Below, piece by piece: positions 1 through 12,585 of a DNA stretch of 64,000 nt (positions are counted from its first letter, which is position 1; every line of letters starts with the position of its first letter). Under the pieces are notes generated by a model. The model worked only from the letters and a program-made list of their open reading frames with translations, was not told the origin of the DNA and searched no databases. The DNA is taken from assembly GCA_977017575.1 (NCBI GenBank), contig CDRNVI010000196.1:1-64000 (forward strand). The letters run 5' to 3'. This stretch comes from Paramoeba atlantica. Its lineage: Eukaryota; Discosea. Position numbers and translations under genes: made by a program.

Positions 1-2951
1 TTTATTTTACTTTATTTTATTTAATTTAATAACCTTTTTATTTTATTGTATTTACCTTTGGTTTATTGAACAGTACAATCCCTGATTGCAAGGGGCACAA
101 TCAGACATCAATTACATTTGAGAATGATCCAAGTTTAGGTGAGCTGACACTCCAACATGTTGAGGTAATAATTTTATTATTTAAAATTTTATTATTTTTT
201 TTTAAATTTATTTTTTGTTCTTGAATTGAAAAATCCAAAACAAAAAAATAAAATTAAAAATTATTTTATTCAATTATTTTGATAGGTTTCGGTTCATATC
301 CGACATCGAAAACCAGGTTATTTTTCTTTCTCTTCTCTCTCTTCTCTCTCTTTTTCTCTCTCTTTCTCTTCTCTTTTGAAACCTCAAATTCAAAAAAAGG
401 GCATATGGAAATTGTTTTAATCTCTCCTGATGGAACAAGAGCAACTTTATTGACGGTTTTTTTCTTTTTATTTCTTTTTCTTTTCTTTTTCTTTTGAAAT
501 CATTTTTAATTTAATTTTTCCTTTCTTTCTTTCTCTTTCTTTTCGATGATAGCCAAGGGCAGCAACGTATAAACCCTCCTCGAAAATCACAGTTTGTTTT
601 TCACTTTATTTTCACAATCTTTTGATTTTGTTTCTAAAAGTTATTTTTTGTATTTAGGTTGATAGTGTGTTGGTTCTTGAGACACAATATTCTCAGCAAG
701 AGGAGGAAGAGGTCTTTTTTTTTTTTGGAATTTCTTTTTCACAATTTTTTATTTTTTTATTTTTTATTTTTATTCTTTATTTTAATTCTCAACAAAAATC
801 AATATGATTAAGATTAATGAGATGAATTTTAAAAAAAAGATTCCAATTTATTGTCTTTTCTTTTTAGATGAAATTTGAAAATGTGGTATTTGTGGATGCT
901 CCGCGTTGTTGTCCTGCTGAAAAGTTTTCTTTTCTTTCTTTTCCTCTTTCCTATTCTTGTTTTTTCTCTTTTCCTTTCGTTTATTTTTAATCTTTTTTCA
1001 GTTGTGAATTCCCATTATTTGAGAATACTGCTGTTGTTGTTGAACCAACACCAATTTGTTCACTGGATCAACAAGTTTTTTCTCTCTTTCTCTTTCTGAT
1101 TTGAATTGAATTAATCTCTAACCTTTTATTTTCTTTCCTCTCTCTTTCCTCTCTTTCCTCTCTCTTTCCTCTCTTTCCTCTCTCTTTCCTCTCTTTCCTC
1201 TCTCTTTCCTCTCTTTTCCTCTCTCTTTCTTCTCACTCAAAAAAAGATAACAAAAATCATCGATCAGTTCGATCAATCAGAAGAAGAAGGAAATCTTGCA
1301 ATGATAATTTTCAAAAGAGTGGATGAACACGCCGAACAAAAAAAATTAGATCCTTATTCTGTTCCTGTTTTGGCTGTTTCTTTGGACGTCTTTCGGATAT
1401 CTTTGGAGAATTTGGTGGAAAATCAACAATCTCATGGTTTGTGTTTTTTTAAATTGCTTTAAATTTGTTTGTTGGAAGAAAAGAAGACTCTCTCTTTTGG
1501 TTTTTGGTTTTTCTAATTTATTTTCTTTCTCCCTTTTTCAGATGTCTTATTATCTCCAGACATAAAATCCCGCCCACAAGATGGAGAAGAACATGTATGC
1601 ATTCTAAATCTTCCAAACAAAAAAGCACAATCTTCAAATCATCTCTGATTTCCCTTTTTTTTTATAGTTGACATGGAAGTTTACCAGCACTTTCTTTTGG
1701 GGTACAGATCCAGAGGTAAAGACTCATCCTCACTTTTTTAGTTACAATCTTGATTTTTTTGACAGAGAAGAGAATTGATCATTTCTATTTCCAGGGAGAG
1801 TGGAGTCTCATGATGTCGGATATGTACTGTTATTATGCCGTATCCTCTCTCCTTCCTTTTTCACTTTCTTTTCTCTCTGGAGAGACATCTCCAAAATTTC
1901 TGTTTTTCTCATTTTTTTTTCAGGGGAAATTGCTCGATGGGCAGATTAATTTCTTCTTTGGTCCCAAAATGGTTCCTGTGCCAAGCCCAAGTCCAAGTCC
2001 ATCTCCATCTCCAACTCCAACTCCAACTCCAACTCCTACTCCTACTCCCACTCCAACTCCAACACCAACACCACCCCCAACTCCTTCTCCTTCTCCTGTT
2101 CCATTCCCATCACCAACACCAACTCCTTCTCCAACACCAACACCAACACCAACTCCTTCTCCAACACCAACACCAACTCCAACACCAACACCAATTCCTT
2201 CTCCTTCTCCAACTCCAACTCCAACGCCAACTCCAACTCCAACGCCAACTCCAACTGAGGTTGTCTTTGCTTCTCCTTGTCGTGCTGAGCGGGAATATTG
2301 TCAAACTTGTTCTCAGGTTGTTTTCTTTTTTCTTATTTTATAAATAAATTTTTCTTTATTTCTTTATTATTTTTTTTTTTTTGGTGTTTTTGAGAGTTTT
2401 ATTTTTTGTTTTCATTCTCGTATGATTCACTTTTTTTCTAGTGCTGTGAAGATTTATTTCCCTTTGAGGTTTATTTTCTCTTTCTTTATTCTTTCTTTCA
2501 ATTGATTTTAATAATTACCTTTTAAAAGTGTGGAGTTTGTATTGAAACAAAATGTGCACAACCAGAGCAAAAACATACATTCCGAAATACATTCTTTGGT
2601 TCCTTTCTTCCCTCTCTCTTTTTCTCCTTTTTTTTTTTTTTCAATTTCTCATTTTTGTTTTAAAAAAAAAGCTTTTCTTCTTGTCTTTGTTCTTGTGGTG
2701 ATTGGGATTCTCCTTTATGGTTTTTTTTTACTTTCTTTCTCTCCATATTTCTTTCTCTCCACATATTCTTTCTCTCCATATTTCTTTCTCTCCATATTTC
2801 TTTCTCTCCATATTTCTTTCTCTCCACATATTCTTTCTCTCCACATATTCTTTCTCTCCACATATTCTTTCTCTCCACATTTTCTTTCACCACATTTCAT
2901 TTCTCTCCACATTTCATTTCTCCAGACCAAAAAACTAAATCATAAAAATCT

Positions 2952-2983
<32 letters not shown>

Positions 2984-3096
2984 AAATAGCAAATTACTAT
3001 GGAATTCCAAATTTCCTTCTTCAAATTCGAGCCACCCAAAATGAATATCGAAATGCACTATCTTCCCCAGAAACTGTTTTAGGAGAAGAAGAATAA
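1..3096 (+). CDS. P-domain (kexin-type) stalked membrane protein, 3' part
   Basis: Partial at the left edge. Short exons from about 74 spell a proprotein-convertase P (Homo B) domain: [39 protein letters not shown] and, later, [11 protein letters not shown] / [11 protein letters not shown]. An insert at about 660-1680 splits the domain. The exon from 1925 ends the domain (GQINFFFG) and runs into a Pro/Ser/Thr stalk (1980-2255), then a CQTC motif. Further exons give [18 protein letters not shown], a membrane segment ([17 protein letters not shown], about 2670-2720) and a short tail ending in TAA at 3094-3096, which overlaps an AATAAA. Its order matches the C-terminal half of the tandem pseudo-kexin gene at 13990-26214, so it is a paralogue. 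Whether an upstream protease domain exists, or is active, lies outside the window. Confidence 0.75.
2730..2990 (+). repeat. Pyrimidine minisatellite in an intron
   Basis: Roughly 11 imperfect copies of a 16-19-base unit (ttctttctctccatat or ttctttctctccacatat) followed by (CT)n. It fills the intron between the membrane-segment exon and the tail exon of the P-domain gene. Confidence 0.85.
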
Positions 3097-3382
3097 AATG
3101 ATTGTTTTCAAAAATAAAATTTTTTGTTTTCTTTCTTTTTGTTTTGTTGCGAAATTTTTGTTTTTTGTTGTTGGGGTCTTCTCTTTTGCCAAAATCTTCT
3201 CTCTCTCTCTCTCTCTCTCTCAATTTTGAACAAAATTTCAAACGTTTTTGTTTTCAAAAAAGTTTTTTTTTTTGGTTTTCCTTTTTGGTTATTTTTCGGT
3301 TTTTTTGGGGATTCGCCTTTCTTCCTCTTCTTCTCTCTTCTTTTCTTCTCTTCTTTTCTCTTCTCTTTCTTTCTTTTTGAGA

Positions 3383-3761
3383 ATGGACATGTTCGATTTG
3401 GAAGCAAGTCACAAAGATATTAAATTTGAGGGAGATGGGAAGCTCAAAATTTCCTTTCCCATGGGTCCTGCCAATCTTTATTTCTCTCCTCTCTTCTCTC
3501 CTTCTGAGGTTTTGAAAAAGAAAAAGAAAAGGAAAAGGAAATGAGAAAGAAAAGGAAAAGAAAAGGAAAAGGAAAGAAAAGAAATGAAAAAGGAAAGAGA
3601 AAGAAAAAGGGGAAAGAAAGAAAAAAGAGTAGAAAGAGAGAGAGAGAGAGAGACAAGTCATAACTTTTATCACAAAAAAAAGGGGTGTGGAAATGAGTCT
3701 TTTTCTTTCACAATCCAGCACAACAATTGCGTTGTTGTAGGTAATTTGGTTTTTTTTCTTC

Positions 3762-3794
<33 letters not shown>

Positions 3795-4030
3795 TCTCTC
3801 TCTCTCTTTCTTTCTCTCTCTCTCTCTCCTCTCCTCTCTCTCTCTCTTCTCTCTCTTTTGATCTCAGCTTTTGATTTGTTTTTCTTTATTTTGAAAAATG
3901 TTTGGAAGAGAGAATGGTTGTGGAGTACTCCAGAGAGTACTTCTCTTCCTTTCTTCTCTTCCTCTCTTTCTGTCATTGAATCGAGTTTTGCGGATCTCTC
4001 TCCAGAAAAGAGATACTTCCTTCTCTCTCT

Positions 4031-4062
<32 letters not shown>

Positions 4063-4800
4063 TCTCTCTCTTCTCTAATCTTCTTTCATTCCAGGAGCAG
4101 TACCAAAATCTTATCTATCAGAGAAGAGATACCTCTTCAAAGAATCGAGAGTGGCGATGAAGTCTTCTTGTATTGCGGGAGGGAGAGATGATATTCTCTT
4201 TTTTGATTCTGAGAAGAGAGAGTCTTTGAACCATGTTTCTGTTTTTGTTGATAGTGTTGCACAGTTAATTCTCTTTTTCATTCTCTCTCTTTCTCTCTTT
4301 CTCTCTCTTTTTCCTCTGTTCTTTTCTGTGAGAGTGGCAATGAAGTGCTCTTGTATTGCTGTTTCTTTTTCTCTGATTTGGGTTGAGAGGAAGAGGAAGA
4401 GTGAAAAGGAATTTCAAAATTTTTATTTTAATTTCAAAGAAAAGAGATTTTCCCTTTTTCTTTTGTATTCTCTTTTTGATTTTGTTTTTTGGGTGACAGA
4501 ACTCTTGAATTTATTGTCAATGGAGAGACTATTGGAACAACTTCTTATCAAGGTGATTATTTTAAAATTTGAAAAAGAAAAGGAAAGAGAAGAAAAATAT
4601 TTTTGTAATTAGAAAAAGAAAATTTCTCAATTTCTTTTTTTTTCTTCTTCTCATACCTTTCAAATTATACTGAATGATTTTATTTCTCTTTATTGATTTT
4701 ATTTTATTTATTTATTTATTTATTTTTCTTATTTTAGGACAATTCAAAGAAGGATTCAAAGTTGGAATTTGTGGTAACTGGCTCACTGAAGTTGAAATAG
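3383..4800 (+). CDS. Small multi-exon gene, possibly SPRY/B30.2-like
   Basis: The first exon starts at ATG 3383 (MDMFDLEASHKDIKFEGDG) and is followed by GT-AG introns that are nearly pure CT. A second exon at about 3682-3740 reads GCGNESFSFTIQHNNCVVVG. The 3' exons read RTLEFIVNGETIGTTSYQ (about 4499-4551) and GQFKEGFKVGICGNWLTEVE, ending at TAG 4798-4800. The start (FDLEASH...) and the late TLxFxVNG motif recall B30.2/SPRY domains, which bind peptides on a beta-sandwich. The middle exons (3900-4360) are ambiguous, and a related stretch occurs at about 4148 and 4332 (ESGDEVFLYC-like), suggesting duplicated exon material. No signal peptide. The SPRY assignment is an inference from two short motifs; the gene itself is more certain than its family. 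Confidence 0.4.
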
Positions 4801-5177
4801 TAATTTCTCTCTCTCTTTTTTTCTTTTCTTATTTTTTTTTGTGAATAATCTTATTGGAAAATAGGAACCGAATTTGTGTCCCAATGTCAAACCTGCGAAA
4901 AGAGATTGAATTAAAATATTGAGAAAAAACCTTTTTTTTTTGTGAAAACAACTCTTTCTTTTGTAACATAAAAATGTGACCAAAAAAAAAAGGAAAAAAG
5001 ATTTGGATAATTTTCATTAAAAATAATTTTTTATTATTGATTAATTAATTTCAGAAGGAAAAAAAATAGAATAAAATCAAAAAAAAAGATTCTTTTCTCT
5101 TTTTCCTTTTCTCATTCTCTTTTTCCTTTCTCTTTCTCTTTTTCCCTTTCTCTTTTCCCTTTCTCTTTTTCCCTTTT
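4801..5177. other. Intergenic, convergent 3' ends
   Basis: AT-rich spacer between two convergent genes. I see (T)n/(A)n runs and a CT-rich tract at 5090-5175. No coding or RNA feature recognised. Confidence 0.6.
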
Positions 5178-5431
5178 CTAATATGGAACACGAGAGGGAG
5201 GAGAAAGAATCACTTTACTTTGAGGGAAAAAAGTCGCCCAAATCAAATAAATAAGAAGAGAGAGAGAGAGAATAAGAAAGGTTGTTGGGAGGAGAGAGGG
5301 AGAAGAAGAAGAAGAAGAGAAGAGAGGGTGTGTGAGTTTGGAGGTGTAGAGAGATTTTTGGATTTCTCGGAGTTGTTGGTTTTCTTTGAGTGATTTTTCG
5401 TACTGGAAAAAGAAAATGAAATTTAGTAATG

Positions 5432-5468
<37 letters not shown>

Positions 5469-8400
5469 GTTGGAAAAAAATTGCAGAAAAGAAAAATTTT
5501 CATAAATAAAAAATAAAAAAAAAATAAAAATAAAAAATAAAAAAAATAAAAAAATAAATACCTTAACTAACAAATATTGATAATCAACATTCTCTTCCTC
5601 TTCTCTCTTCCTCTCTCTCTTTATCTCTCTCTCCATCTCTCCTCTCTCCCCCTCTCTCTCTTTCCTCTCTCTCTCCCTCTCCTTCTCTCTCTCTTCTCTC
5701 TCTCTCTCCCTCTCTTTCAATAAAAATTCATTCTCTCTCTTTTCTCTTCTTATCTCTTCCTCCAATTTCTCTCTCTCTTCTATCATTTCTCTCTTTCTCT
5801 CTTCCCATTTCTCTCTCTCTCTCTCTCTCCCTTCCTGAGCAACTCTGAGAACTGTTTCTACTTCTCTCTTATCTCTCTCTTCTCTATCTCTCTCTATTCC
5901 TCTCTCTCCTTTCTCTCTCTCTTTCTCAAAAATCCAATCTAATTTCTTTCTCTCCATCTCTTCTTGTTGTTCTCTTCTCTCTGTTTCTCTCTCTCTTTCT
6001 AATTTACTTAACATTTCCTTTAATTCTCTCGATTTCTCTCTTAAATCTTCTTTTATTCTCTCTTCTCCTCCTTTCTCTTTCTCTCTCTCTTCTCTTCTTC
6101 TTTTCTTCTCTTCTTCTTGTAGTTTTTCTCTTTCTTGAAGAAGTTGAATTTCATTTAAAAGTTCTTCTTCTCTTCTCTTCTTCTCTTCTTCTCTTCTTTG
6201 TCTCTCTTTGTCTCTCTCTTCTCTCTCTCTTTCTAATTCTCTCTCTGTTTCTTCTCTCCTTTCTTTTTCTTCTTGAGCTCGTTTCTCTTCTCTTCTCTTC
6301 TCTTCTTCTCTCTTCTCTCTTTCTATTTGCGCTTCTCTTCTCTCTTTCTCCAATTCTCCTCTCACTTCTCCAATCTCTTTCTCTTTCTCTCTTCTCTCCA
6401 TCTCTCTCTCTCCTCTCTCTTTCTCTCTCCCTCTCTTTCTTTCTTCCTCTCTCTCTTTCTCTTGTTCCTCTCTCTCTCTTGTCTCTCTCTCTATTCTGTG
6501 GAGTTCATCCACAAGTTTCTTAACCTTCTCATCTCTCTCTCCTCTCTCTCTCTCTCTCATCCTCTCTCTCTCTTCTTCAATTTTTCTCCTCTCTTCTTCA
6601 ATTTCTCTCTCTTTCTCTCTCTTCTCTTCTTCAATTCTCTCTCTCTCTTCTTGTGTCTTTCTCATCTCTTCTTCTACTCTCCCTTTCTCTTCTTCCATTC
6701 TCTCTTTCTCTCCTTTCATTCTCTCTTTCTCTTCCTCCATTCCTTTCTGAATCCTTTCAATTTCTCCTCTCTCTCTCTCCCTCTCTCCCTCTCTTCTCTT
6801 CTTCTCTTCTTCCATCTCTTTCTTCTCCTCTTCTACCTTCTTTACTTCTTCTTCTTTCTCTTTCTTCTCTCCTTCTAATTTCTCTCTCTCCTCTCTCAAG
6901 ATCCTCTTCTCTTCTTCTCTCTCTTTCTCTTTCTCTCTCTCCTCTGACAAAATTCTCTCTCTCTCCTCTTTCAATCTTATTTCTTTCTCTTTAATCTCTT
7001 TTCTGAGTCTCTCTCTCTCTTCATCGATTTCTTTTCTCTCTTCTTCTCTTCTCTCTCTCTCTTCTCCTCTTTCAACTTGGCTCTCTCTCTTCTCTTCTGC
7101 AATTCTATTTCTCTCTTCTTCCATCTCTCTCTCTCTTTCTTCTTTCTCTTTTCGAACTTCATTCTCTCTCTCTTCTTTCTCTTTTTTCCACTCTTCCTCT
7201 CTCTTTTCTTTCTCTTCTCTCATTCTCTCTTTTTCTCTTTCTGTCTCTTTTCTTCTTTCCTCAATCTCTCTTTCTCTCTCTTCAAATTCTCTCTCTTTCA
7301 CTTCTAATTCTCTCTCTCTCTCTTCTCTCATCCTATTCCTCTCTTCCACTTCTCTCTTTCTCTTTTCCTCTTCTCTCTCTCTTTCCTCCCTTTCCTCTCT
7401 CAATTTCCTCTCTTCTTCTTCACTTTCTTTCTTCTTCTCTCTCAGAATTCTCTCTTCTTCAGCAATTCCATTCTTCTCTTCTCCAACTCTCTCTCTCTCT
7501 CTCTCCATCTCTTCTCTCTCTCTCTCATATCTCTCTTTCTCTTCCTTCATTCCATCTCTTTCAATTCGTATTCCCTCTCTCTCTCTCTCTATTTCTTCCT
7601 TTTCGCTCTCTACAATCTCTCTCTCTTTCTCCACAGCCAAAATAACTTTTTGCATCTCTCCATAATCTTCTCTTCTCTCTCTCTCTTTTCTCTCTCTCTC
7701 TCTTTCTTCTTCTTTCTTCATCTCCTCTTCATCTTTTTGCAAAGACAATAATACATTTAAATAATTTTCTTGTTCTCTTCTCCTAAGCTCTCTCTCTTCT
7801 TCAATATTTCTCTCTTTTTCTTCTATCACTCTTTCTCTCTCTTCAATTTCTCTTTTCAATCCTTCATTTTCTTCCAAGAGTCGTTTTTTCTCCTTTTCCT
7901 TCTCTTCTTTCTCTCTCTCCTCTCTCTCTCCCTCTTCTTCAAAATCGAGTTGTCTTTTCGCTAACGAGGTAGGTTGTGAGAGAGATCTTTGAATAATAGG
8001 CTCTCCCGCTTCCTAGGATGGGAAGAAGAAAGTCAGAAGAGAGAAACAAGAAAGAGAAAAGAAATATATTTAAAAAATCTCTGAAAGAAAATAAAAAGAA
8101 AAAGAAAAAAAAATAATCACAAAAAAAATAAAAAAAAATAAAAATAAAAAAATAAAAAATAAAAAATAAAAAAAAAATAAAAAAAAAATAAAAAAAATAA
8201 AAAAAATAAATAAATAAAAAATAAAAAATAAAAAATAAAAAATACATAAGTTCTTTGGCGATTAGCAGTATCAAGAAAATGTTCAGAAGCATAAAGAGGA
8301 ACAATAATCTGGCAATTGAGAGGTTGTTTCTTTATATCAACATATGCTTCTCCAATTTTGTCATCGAGTATTGTGTCTGCGTCGAAACACTGTTGTTGAA

Positions 8401-10140
8401 GAGAAAGGAATAGAGAAGAGAGAGAGAGAGAGAGAGAATTGAGAAGAGAGAGAGAGAATTGAGAAGGAGATTGATAATAAGGATAATAAATAATAAAGAA
8501 TAAAGAATAAAGAATAAAAATAAAGAATAAAGAATAAATAAAAGAATAAATAATATAAAAAAAAGAAAGAAAAAAAGACCTGAAAATGAAGTTCAGTATC
8601 ATTTTTAGAAGGATCAAGAGAAACAAGAAAATCTTGATTAAAAATAGGATTCAAAGTTTTGTAACATGTCTATCAAAAAAAAAAGGTGTTATTTCTTTAA
8701 TTTTTATTTCTTTTTTCTGGGGAGAGAGAATATCTCTTCAAAGAGAGAGAAAGAAACAAGAAAGAGGGAGAAGGAGAGAAGGAGAGAAGGTGAGAAAGGA
8801 AAAGAGAGAAAGGGAAAGAGAGAGAAGAGAGAAAGAGAAGAGAGAACCTTTGTTTTATGAACAGGATTTTTTCCTTGATCAGAAATAGTAACATAAGGAT
8901 CATTTTACCACTCAAACGAGAGAACAAGGAAAGAGAGAAGAAAAGGAGAAGAGAGAGAGAGAGAGAGAGAAAAGAACCTTTGTTTTATGAACAGGATTTT
9001 TTCCTTGATAAGAAATAGTAACATGAGGATCACTTTTACCATTCAAATGAGAGGATAAAGAAAGAGAGAAGAGAGAGAGGGAGAGAGGGAGAGAGGGAGA
9101 GAGGGAGAGAGGGAGAGAGGAGAAGGAGAGAGAGAGAGAGAAGAGAGAAGAGAGAAGAGAGAGAAAGAGAGAAGAGAAGAAAACCTTTGTTTTATGAACA
9201 GGATTTTTTCCTTGATAAGAAATAGTAACATAAGGATCACTTTTACCATTCAAATCCATTGCTGCAAGATTGGATCCTTTTACAATATATAAAGCGTAAT
9301 GGTTGCATTGCTCTGTTTCCATTTTTTCTGTTTTAAAAATAATTAAGTAATTAATTATTTTTAAAAAGAATTAATTTTTATTATTTTTATTTTTAAATAC
9401 TAATTCATTTATCTTATTTCTTATTTATTGCTGCAAGATTGGATCCTTTTACAATATATAAAGCGTATTGGTCGCATTGCTCTGTTTCCATTTTTTCTGT
9501 TTTAAAAATAATTAATATATTCAAAAAGAATTAATTTTTATTATTTTTACTTTTATATACTAATTCATTTATCTTCTTTCTTATTTATTGCTGCAAGATT
9601 GGATCCTTTTACAATATATAAAGCGTAGTGGTCGCATTGCTCTGTTTCTATTTTTTTCTGTTTTAAAAAGAATTAAAATATTAATTATTTTTAAAAAGAA
9701 TTAATTTTTATTATATTTTTTTAAATACTCATTCATTTTATCTTATTTCTTATTTATTGCTGCAAAGTTGGATCCTTTTACAATATATTAATACATATTG
9801 CTCTGTATTGCTCTGTTTCCTTTTTTTCTGTTTATTTAATTAATTAATTCATTATTTCTTTATTAATTTCTTTCATTCTTATTATTATTCTTTCTTTACA
9901 ATTTTTTCTTCTTATTGATTCATGACAAGGTTTTTTTTCTTGAAAATTTACAATCTTTTCAAAACAATTTAAAAATAATTAATCATCATCAAACAATATG
10001 ATATTCTTTTCACAATTTTCTTTTTTGTTTTTTTTTGTTTTTCAAAATTGAAAAAAGAAACCATAATCTTTCCCGGCTTGATCTTTCGCGACGACTGGCA
10101 CCAACGCAACATAAAGAAAACCTTTTGACGACTCCGCCAT
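5178..10140 (-). CDS. C2 domain, long coiled coil, C-terminal tail anchor
   Basis: Begins MAESSKGFLYVALVPVVAKD at 10140. The second exon (about 9325-9180) gives the C2 core METEQCNHYALYIVKGSNLA and NGKSDPYVTISYQGK; later exons give TCYKTLNPIFNQDF (8665-8580) and CFDADTILDDKIGEAYVDI (8390-8240). Aspartates of both calcium loops (MDLNGKSD, DADTILDD) are present, so calcium-dependent membrane binding is likely. The exon from about 8020 to 5562 encodes roughly 800 residues of almost uninterrupted E/R/K coiled coil. An intron (5403-5561, a multiple of three and open in frame) precedes the last exon, which ends in a hydrophobic stretch (TTFLILSLSLLIYLIWATFF) and a short tail to TAG 5178. The layout suggests a tether anchored in one membrane by its C-terminus and touching another through C2. 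The exon-2 edges are duplicated. Confidence 0.7.
8840..9245 (-). repeat. Duplicated 3' half of C2 exon 2 (three copies)
   Basis: The segment coding NGKSDPYVTISYQGKNPVHK occurs at about 9250-9180 (part of the real exon), 9045-8975 and 8905-8850. The extra copies keep the donor side but lack an AG just before them, and the last has a one-base loss. They are separated by GA-rich microsatellites, and I read them as intronic exon-edge duplicates. Confidence 0.8.
9420..9830 (-). repeat. Duplicated 5' half of C2 exon 2 (three extra copies)
   Basis: Units of about 165 bases, each repeating the intron end, the METEQC start and the codons to GSNLAA, lie at about 9485-9425, 9650-9590 and 9820-9755, upstream (in gene sense) of the real copy at 9325-9255. 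They stop being exon-like just after GCAGCA. The outermost copy is the most diverged. Confidence 0.85.
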
Positions 10141-10515
10141 TTGAAAATTAAACAAAGAAGAAGAACAACAAAGAGAAGAAAGAGAGAGAAAGAGAAAAGA
10201 GAGAGAAAGAGAGAGAAAGAAAGTTTTGAACTTCCCCAAAAAGTTTCTTCTAAAAAAACAAAAAAGGAGGTTCCAAAAACGGTCACTTTTCCGAAAACCA
10301 AAATATACTTTTTTTGGAAATTTTTGTGTCATTTTTACTTTTTTTGGATAATTATGGTTTCTTTTCCATTTTGTGATTTACTATATTTGGATGAAGATTT
10401 TTATTTTTTGTTTTCTTTTTCTTTCTTTTTCTTTCTTTCTCTCTCTTTCTCTCTCTTTCTCTCTCTTTCTCTCTCTTTCTCTCTCTTTCTCTTTCATGAT
10501 GAAAAAAGAGCTTTC
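10141..10515. promoter_or_regulatory. Divergent promoter region
   Basis: Lies between the C2 gene (minus) and the sulfotransferase (plus), so it must hold both promoters. It contains GA/CT runs and T-runs. I see no definite TATA or other named element. Confidence 0.4.
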
Positions 10516-12500
10516 ATGATGAGTCTTTTTTTATGGAATTTTTTGCTCCTTTGTCTCTCGCTCTCTTTCTTTTCTTCTCTTTCTTCTTCGTCGTTGTTTG
10601 CTGAGGGCAAGAAACTCTCTTCTTCTTCTTCTCTTCCTTCTCTTCTTCGACGAGAAAGAGAAAGAGAAAGAGAAGAAGAAGAAGAAGAAGAAGGATGTAG
10701 AATAAAGCCAGAACCAAAAAGTGTAATGTATATTCGAATTGGGAAGGCTGGTTCTTCTGCTCTTTTTTCTTGGCTTCGCAGGTTTTGTTTTTGTTTTTGT
10801 TTTTTTGTTTTTTTTTGTTTTTTTTTGTTTTTTGTTTTGTTTTTTGTTTTTCCTTTTTTTTTTTCTTTTCTTCTTTCTTCTCTTTTTTGAAATTCTCTTC
10901 TCTCTTCTCCCTCTCTCTTCTCCCTCTCTCTTCTCTTCTCTTCCCCTCTCTCTCTTCTCTCTCTTCCAGAACTCAATTCTCGAGTTCTCTCCTCGTCGGA
11001 AGAGGACAAGACGCAGAAAAAGTCCTCAATTTCGAACAAGAAAACCAATTCATCCAAGATCTTTTCAAAAAGAGAAATTTGAAAAGAGAGGAGAAAGAGA
11101 GAAGGAGAGAGAGAAGAGAGGGAGGGAGAAGAGAGAGGAGGTTTGATGGAGAGGGGGAGGAGGAGGATCGCCCTGTTATTTATGGGGGGGTTCATTCTTT
11201 TTATTTGAATTTTACTCGCCATTCTTTGGAACAGGTTTTTCTTTTTTTCTTTTTTTTTTGTAGATTTAAGAATTATTTTAGAGAAAGGAGAGAGAGAGAG
11301 AGAAGAGAAGAAAGAGATTTTAGTAAAAAAAAAAATGGATTATTAATTATTAATTATTAATTATTAATTATTTTGATTTAATAATTATTTTGATTTAATA
11401 ATTATTTTGATTTATTAATTATTTTGATTTAATAATTATTTTGATTTAATAATTATTCTAATTTATTCTCAACAAAACAACAACAATAGCCGAGTATGTT
11501 TACAATGATGAGAAAACCAGATATTCGATATGTTTCGCAATATGAATTTTGGAGAACTCTCAAATAGAGAGATAGAGATGAGAAGAGAAAGGGAGAAAGA
11601 GATTTGAGTAAAAAAAAAACAATGAATTATTAATTATTAACAATTTTGATTTAATAATTATTTTGATTTATTAATTATTTTGATTTAATAATTATTTTAA
11701 TTTAATTTATTCTCAACAAAACAACAACAATAGCCGAGTATGTTTACAATGATGAGAAAACCAGATATTCGATATGTTTCGCAATATGAATTTTGGAGAA
11801 CTCTTGAAGATGATTTTGGGAAAAGTGTTCAAAATGAAGGACATTCTCTTGAACAATGTCTTCTTCCGGAAAATCAGCGAGGTTTTTTTTTCTTCTTCTT
11901 TTTCTTCTCTTTTTCTTTCTTTTTCTCTTTTCTTTTCCTATTTCGTTTTGAATATATTTTTTTTTCTCTTTCACCAAACAATATCATCTATAAAATTCTG
12001 ATTTTAATAATAATTTTACAAGAATTAATTTTTTTGGAGATGCTCACCAAATTACCAAACATCATATTTATGTGGACATGGGGCTCCCTGTGTTCAACTA
12101 ATTTAAAATTAAAAAATTTCTTATTTTACATCAAATATTTTCTAATTATTTTTTATTTTTTTTATTTATTTATTAATATATTTAAAATTAACAATTTTAT
12201 TTGACTAGAAATACCACTGGGATGTCCACTCCCAAATTATCAAACATCATATTTATGTGGACATGGGGCTCCCTGTGTTCAACTAATTTTATACTAAAAA
12301 ATTGATAATTTTACATTAAATATTTTCTAATTATTTTGATTATTTATTTATTTATTTTATATTAACAATTTTATTTACTAGAAATACCGCTGGGATGTCC
12401 ACCACCAAATTATCAAACATCATATTTATGTGGACATGGGCTTCCCTGTGTTCAACTAATTTTATACTAAAAAATTGCATTAAAATATTTTCTAATTTTT

Positions 12501-12585
<85 letters not shown>

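Noticed and set aside
6273-6994. Long + strand frames rich in Ser, Leu and Phe
   Set aside because: Antisense of the coiled-coil exon of the C2 gene; CT repeats read as S/L/F.
9420-9830. Three METEQC copies as separate small genes or alternative promoters
   Set aside because: They end in stops soon after the duplicated stretch and sit in tandem with the real exon, so intronic duplicates explain them better.
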